Positions 6,107 through 9,357 of a DNA stretch of 9,357 nucleotides are shown piece by piece. This DNA is from DUMJ01 sp964655195 (lineage in GTDB: Bacteria > DUMJ01), in the NCBI GenBank assembly GCA_964655195.1, contig CAZZLK010000119.1:1-9357 (forward strand), read 5' to 3'. Position numbers and translations under genes: made by a program. Below the pieces are notes generated by a model. That model did no database searches. It saw only the letters and a list, made by a program, of their open reading frames with translations, and had not been told where the DNA came from. How positions within the stretch are numbered: the first letter of the stretch is position 1; each line of letters starts with the position of its first letter.

Positions 6107-6943
6107 GTGGCGATAGTCTTTATAGGACATTTGTCTAAAGATATAAATGTATTTAAAAACAGAGAACAGATAATTCCAGGAGGTGGAGTCTACTATGGAG
6201 CCTTTGTAGCAAAGTCATTCTTCCCAGAAGTTTTAGTATATACAAAGCTAAATGTTACTGACAGGGAACTCTTCCGGGATATGGAAGATTACGGCATAGA
6301 TGTTATATACTTTTCTTCAAGGACAACTACAACCATCAAAAATATATATCCAACAGACAATCCTGACGATAGAATGTCCAGAATGATAGAAAGGGCTGAA
6401 CCATTTATGGAGGAGGAGATAAACAAAGTAGGATATGCCAATATCATTCATATCTCAAGTCTATCCAATGGGGAGATCCCAGAAAGATTTATAGAAGAAT
6501 TACGAAAGAAAACAGAGGTCCTTGGACTAGATGCCCAGGGTTTCTTGAGAAACGTGGATAGCGAAGGGAATATGGTATATAGAGACTGGGAATATAAAGA
6601 AAAGTATCTTCCTCTGATAGATGTGTTCAAAGTAGACTCCCGAGAATCTGAAATTTTAACAGGCATAAAGGACTTAAATAGTGCATTAAAAAAGATTGCC
6701 GAATGGGGTCCAAAGGAGATACTCCTTACCTATAGAGATGGGATTATCCTCTGGACTAAAGGGAGGACCTTTGAAGAAAAGTTTGGAGGATGGACACTGG
6801 AAGGAAGAACAGGAAGAGGAGATACCTGTATGGCAGGCTATCTTGTCCACAGGCACCTAGGCTACGAATCTGCCTTAAAAAAGACGGCAGAGATAGCTAC
6901 AGAGAAGATGAAAAGTCCTGGACCTTATAAAAGAAAGGGGTGA
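6107..6943 (+). CDS. PfkB-family carbohydrate kinase
   Basis: A 278-aa cytoplasmic kinase of the ribokinase/PfkB fold, which transfers the ATP gamma-phosphate to a sugar or nucleoside hydroxyl. The N-terminus AIVFIGHLSKDIN is the first strand and substrate-side Asp region. PGGGVYYGAFVAK (Gly25-Gly27) is the first PfkB signature. The C-terminal signature is TGRGDTCMAGYL with catalytic base Asp239, a variant of the usual GAGDTF with Arg and Cys. IDVFKVDSRESEILTG (about 172-187) is the conserved strand with the N-x-x-E-like motif, here carrying D-S-R-E-S-E. At 278 aa it is slightly shorter than the usual 300-330. It starts with GTG and is followed after 4 nt by the GH31 gene, so the pair is cotranscribed and probably acts on the same sugar. 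The substrate cannot be told from sequence; an inositol, hexose or nucleoside kinase are all possible. Confidence 0.88.
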   Translation: MAIVFIGHLSKDINVFKNREQIIPGGGVYYGAFVAKSFFPEVLVYTKLNVTDRELFRDMEDYGIDVIYFSSRTTTTIKNIYPTDNPDDRMSRMIERAEPFMEEEINKVGYANIIHISSLSNGEIPERFIEELRKKTEVLGLDAQGFLRNVDSEGNMVYRDWEYKEKYLPLIDVFKVDSRESEILTGIKDLNSALKKIAEWGPKEILLTYRDGIILWTKGRTFEEKFGGWTLEGRTGRGDTCMAGYLVHRHLGYESALKKTAEIATEKMKSPGPYKRKG

Positions 6944-6947
6944 TTTG

Positions 6948-9357
6948 ATGTACAGTGTGAGCAGTATTACTGATGATACTCTTATTTTGGAAGGAGAAGG
7001 CAGAACCATTTCATTCTCTCTTATCAGAGAAGAGATCATCAGAGTCAAGGTTCTGGAAAAAGGTGCTGATGAGTCTACCGAATTTAAGGTATCTGAGGAA
7101 AAAACTCCTGTTAAGATTAAGGTCTCCAGTATTTCTAAAGATAGACTCAGAATCTCTTCGGGTCATACCGACGTAATTATAAACCTTAATCCGTTCTCCT
7201 TTAAGGTCTGTAGAGATGGAAAGGAAAAACTCTCTACAGATGAAGTTGTGTTTATAGATAAAAGGGGTGAAGAGACAATATTCAGATTCAGGCTAACACC
7301 TGAAGAAAGGGTCTATGGTTTAGGACAGGACCATATGGCAGACCTTAACCAGAGAGGGAAAGAGCGTAGATGCTGGCATCAGTGGAACGGTTTTAGAAGG
7401 AGTGGAAACGACTCTGTACCATTCCTGTTATCCTCAGAGAACTATGGACTATTCCTAGATACCAGCTGGCCTGTAAGGTTCAATATAGGTGGAGATAGAG
7501 TACCAGAAAGGAATACAGGTGAGGAATGGGCTCCATCCCCCTGGAATTGGGACCTGCCAAGTGGAGAGGGAAATCCGGATAGACTCGTTGTATTACTGTA
7601 TGGCTCCAAGGTGGCTGACTTTTACATAATCCTGGGCGAAGATTTTAACAGTATAATAAAGAACTACTATGAAATTACAGGAAGTCCCAGGCTACTCCCT
7701 AAATGGGCTTATGGTTTTATACAGTGCAAGAACAGGTATAGGAGTGAAGAAGAACTACTTAGACTTGGTAAGAAGTTCAGAGAAAAAGGCATCCCTGGGG
7801 ATGTCCTAGTTATAGATTGGCTATGGTTTAAAGAATTTGGAGACCTCGAATGGAACAGAGACTACTGGCCACATCCGGAAAAGACATTTGAAGAGCTGGC
7901 AAGACTTGGCTTTAAGATTATGCAGGCACAACATCCATTTATAGATAGAAAATCATTAAAGTATGAGATCTTTAAAGAGAAAGGATACCTGAATGATGTT
8001 CCACCGTCTGCCAGACCAACCTTTGATCACTCGAATCCGATAGCCAGAAAAGGCTGGTGGGAAGAGATAAAGAAACTCTATCAAACAGGTATAAGGGGCT
8101 ACTGGACAGATATGGGAGAGATAGAGGAACATAAACCTGGAACAATGAGTTATCTTGGCACTAGAGAAAAGGTCCATAATATCTATACATTACTCTGGAC
8201 AAAAGGTCTGTATGAAAATCAGAGGGAGACATTTGGGACCAGAAGTTTCTCTCTAGCTAGGACATTCTGGTGTGGGATACATAGATACAGCACTGCGATG
8301 TGGTCTGGTGATATAAACTCCAGCTGGGAAGTTTTGAAGGATCAGGTGATCATAGGACAGGACGTAACTCTAACTGGTATGCCATACTGGTGTACAGATA
8401 TTGGAGGGTTCTTCTTCCATAAAGAATTTACTCCCGAGTTATACATAAGATGGTTCCAGTGGGGAACTTTCTGTCCGATATTCAGGACTCACGGGACCAG
8501 ACCTGAAAACGAACCATGGTCATTTGGGAAAGATGGGGAAGAGATACTCAAAAGGTTTATCAAGCTCAGGTATAGACTTTTACCATACATCTATAGCCTG
8601 GCTTATGATGTATCTACAGGAAGACAGATAATGAGAGCAATGGTTGTTGATTATCCGGATGATAAAAATGCCTACGAGAGTAAATATCAGTTTATGTTTG
8701 GAGATATACTGGTGTCTCCTGTTGTAGAAAATAACTCAAGAATGAAGGAGACTTATCTACCGGAGGGCTACTGGTACGATTTCTGGACAGGTAAGAGGTA
8801 TAAGGGAAAGAGATCTATCAGAGTCCCTGCACCTATAGACAGGATGCCTCTCTTTGTAAGAAATTCCTCTATAATTCCTATGAATGCTCTAGATATGATG
8901 TATGCGGATGAGAAACCACTGAAGGAATTAGATATTAATATCTATACTCCTATCGATGGAGAATTTGAGATCTACGAGGATGATGGTGTTACATATGACT
9001 ATGAAGATGGCAGGTTTGTAAAGACTAAGTTCTCAGCCTTCGAGACAGAAAATCAGCTAAAGCTTACTATCTCCAGCTACGGAGAAGAATTTCAGGGCTT
9101 TGAGAAGGATAAAATATTCAATCTCTATATCTATGGGATAAACGGGAAAGAGGTAAAGGTGGGAGATAGATTGGTAGATTTCGAAAATGAGGACAATGTA
9201 CTGAAGATAAAGGGCATAGAGTATCACTTCGGAGACAGGATAGATATAACGGTAGAGAAGGTTGAGCCACCGATCATAGAGGAGGACGATATTGAGATAT
9301 CTGTTGATGGATTAGATAAGAGGCAGGATGGCTCTATAAGAATTAATATTCTGATGG
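6948..9357 (+). CDS. Glycoside hydrolase family 31 alpha-glycosidase (alpha-xylosidase/alpha-glucosidase type), 3' end beyond window
   Basis: An open frame of 803 codons, still open at the right edge. GH31 retaining enzymes release alpha-linked sugars from non-reducing ends. An N-terminal beta-sandwich (to about residue 240) includes ERVYGLGQDH and the substrate-site region VPFLLSSENYGLFLDTSW. The TIM barrel follows: VLVIDWLWF (Asp290), nucleophile Asp388 in GYWTDMGEIE, acid/base Asp455 in AMWSGDINSSWE, YWCTDIGGF (Asp484) and FRTHGTRPENEPWSFG (Arg513, His515). The nucleophile-to-acid spacing of 67 residues is close to the 66 of E. coli YicI, and TDMGE resembles the TDFGE of alpha-xylosidases more than the WNDMNEP of alpha-glucosidases. 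A DUF5110-like strand region follows (EIYEDDGVTYDYEDG, about 672-690), and an acidic extension past 745 runs off the window. There is no signal peptide, so it is cytoplasmic. The ATG at 6948 follows AAGGGGTGA at the end of pfkB. Exact substrate is unresolved. Confidence 0.93.
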   Translation, partial: MYSVSSITDDTLILEGEGRTISFSLIREEIIRVKVLEKGADESTEFKVSEEKTPVKIKVSSISKDRLRISSGHTDVIINLNPFSFKVCRDGKEKLSTDEVVFIDKRGEETIFRFRLTPEERVYGLGQDHMADLNQRGKERRCWHQWNGFRRSGNDSVPFLLSSENYGLFLDTSWPVRFNIGGDRVPERNTGEEWAPSPWNWDLPSGEGNPDRLVVLLYGSKVADFYIILGEDFNSIIKNYYEITGSPRLLPKWAYGFIQCKNRYRSEEELLRLGKKFREKGIPGDVLVIDWLWFKEFGDLEWNRDYWPHPEKTFEELARLGFKIMQAQHPFIDRKSLKYEIFKEKGYLNDVPPSARPTFDHSNPIARKGWWEEIKKLYQTGIRGYWTDMGEIEEHKPGTMSYLGTREKVHNIYTLLWTKGLYENQRETFGTRSFSLARTFWCGIHRYSTAMWSGDINSSWEVLKDQVIIGQDVTLTGMPYWCTDIGGFFFHKEFTPELYIRWFQWGTFCPIFRTHGTRPENEPWSFGKDGEEILKRFIKLRYRLLPYIYSLAYDVSTGRQIMRAMVVDYPDDKNAYESKYQFMFGDILVSPVVENNSRMKETYLPEGYWYDFWTGKRYKGKRSIRVPAPIDRMPLFVRNSSIIPMNALDMMYADEKPLKELDINIYTPIDGEFEIYEDDGVTYDYEDGRFVKTKFSAFETENQLKLTISSYGEEFQGFEKDKIFNLYIYGINGKEVKVGDRLVDFENEDNVLKIKGIEYHFGDRIDITVEKVEPPIIEEDDIEISVDGLDKRQDGSIRINILM

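Noticed and set aside
6973..7176. Plus-strand 67-codon frame inside the GH31 gene
   Set aside because: It is an out-of-frame shadow of the GH31 N-terminus, which has a continuous frame from 6948 with family motifs.
1..9357. CRISPR arrays, insertion sequences, tRNA or rRNA genes
   Set aside because: I saw no regularly spaced repeats, transposase motifs, terminal inverted repeats or RNA-gene signatures on either strand; nearly all of the window is accounted for by coding sequence.

Overview
The window looks like a bacterial chromosome segment of moderately low GC. Arginine is encoded almost entirely by AGA/AGG and isoleucine often by ATA, a bias typical of thermophilic bacteria such as Dictyoglomota, Atribacterota or Thermotogota. 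That placement is an inference from codon use and gene content; no marker gene here fixes the phylum. Strong AGGAGG-type ribosome binding sites and sigma70-like promoters are visible.

Layout. Positions 1-5895 hold four genes on the minus strand, and from about 5947 to the right edge everything is on the plus strand, so 5896-5950 is a divergent promoter region. Reading leftward on the minus strand: (i) an AAA_14/DUF4143 ATPase (4657-5895), probably translated from a leaderless mRNA; (ii) a methyl-accepting chemotaxis protein with a single Cache sensor (2847-4565), with its own promoter and an intrinsic terminator at 2788-2828; (iii) a two-gene pilin-like operon: a PilX-type protein with a beta-helix-like C-terminal half (1619-2707), translationally coupled through an ATGA overlap to a very large class III prepilin (1-1622) that runs off the left edge.

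On the plus strand an extended -10 promoter (5947-5955) and a strong ribosome binding site drive a 32-codon ORF (5990-6088). Its first 20 residues are the N-terminus of a metallo-beta-lactamase/beta-CASP ribonuclease; the rest of that enzyme is missing. Immediately downstream and in the same transcript come a PfkB-family carbohydrate kinase (6107-6943) and a GH31 alpha-glycosidase (6948 to beyond 9357), spaced 18 and 4 nt apart.

How the genes may work together. The GH31 enzyme has no signal peptide, so it should release a monosaccharide from an imported alpha-linked oligosaccharide in the cytoplasm; the adjacent sugar kinase could phosphorylate that or a related sugar. The MCP and pilin genes point to surface appendages and taxis, but no chemotaxis kinase or pilus motor gene is in view. 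The most unusual item is the beta-CASP remnant, which keeps a full promoter and ribosome binding site and now serves as the leader ORF of the sugar operon.
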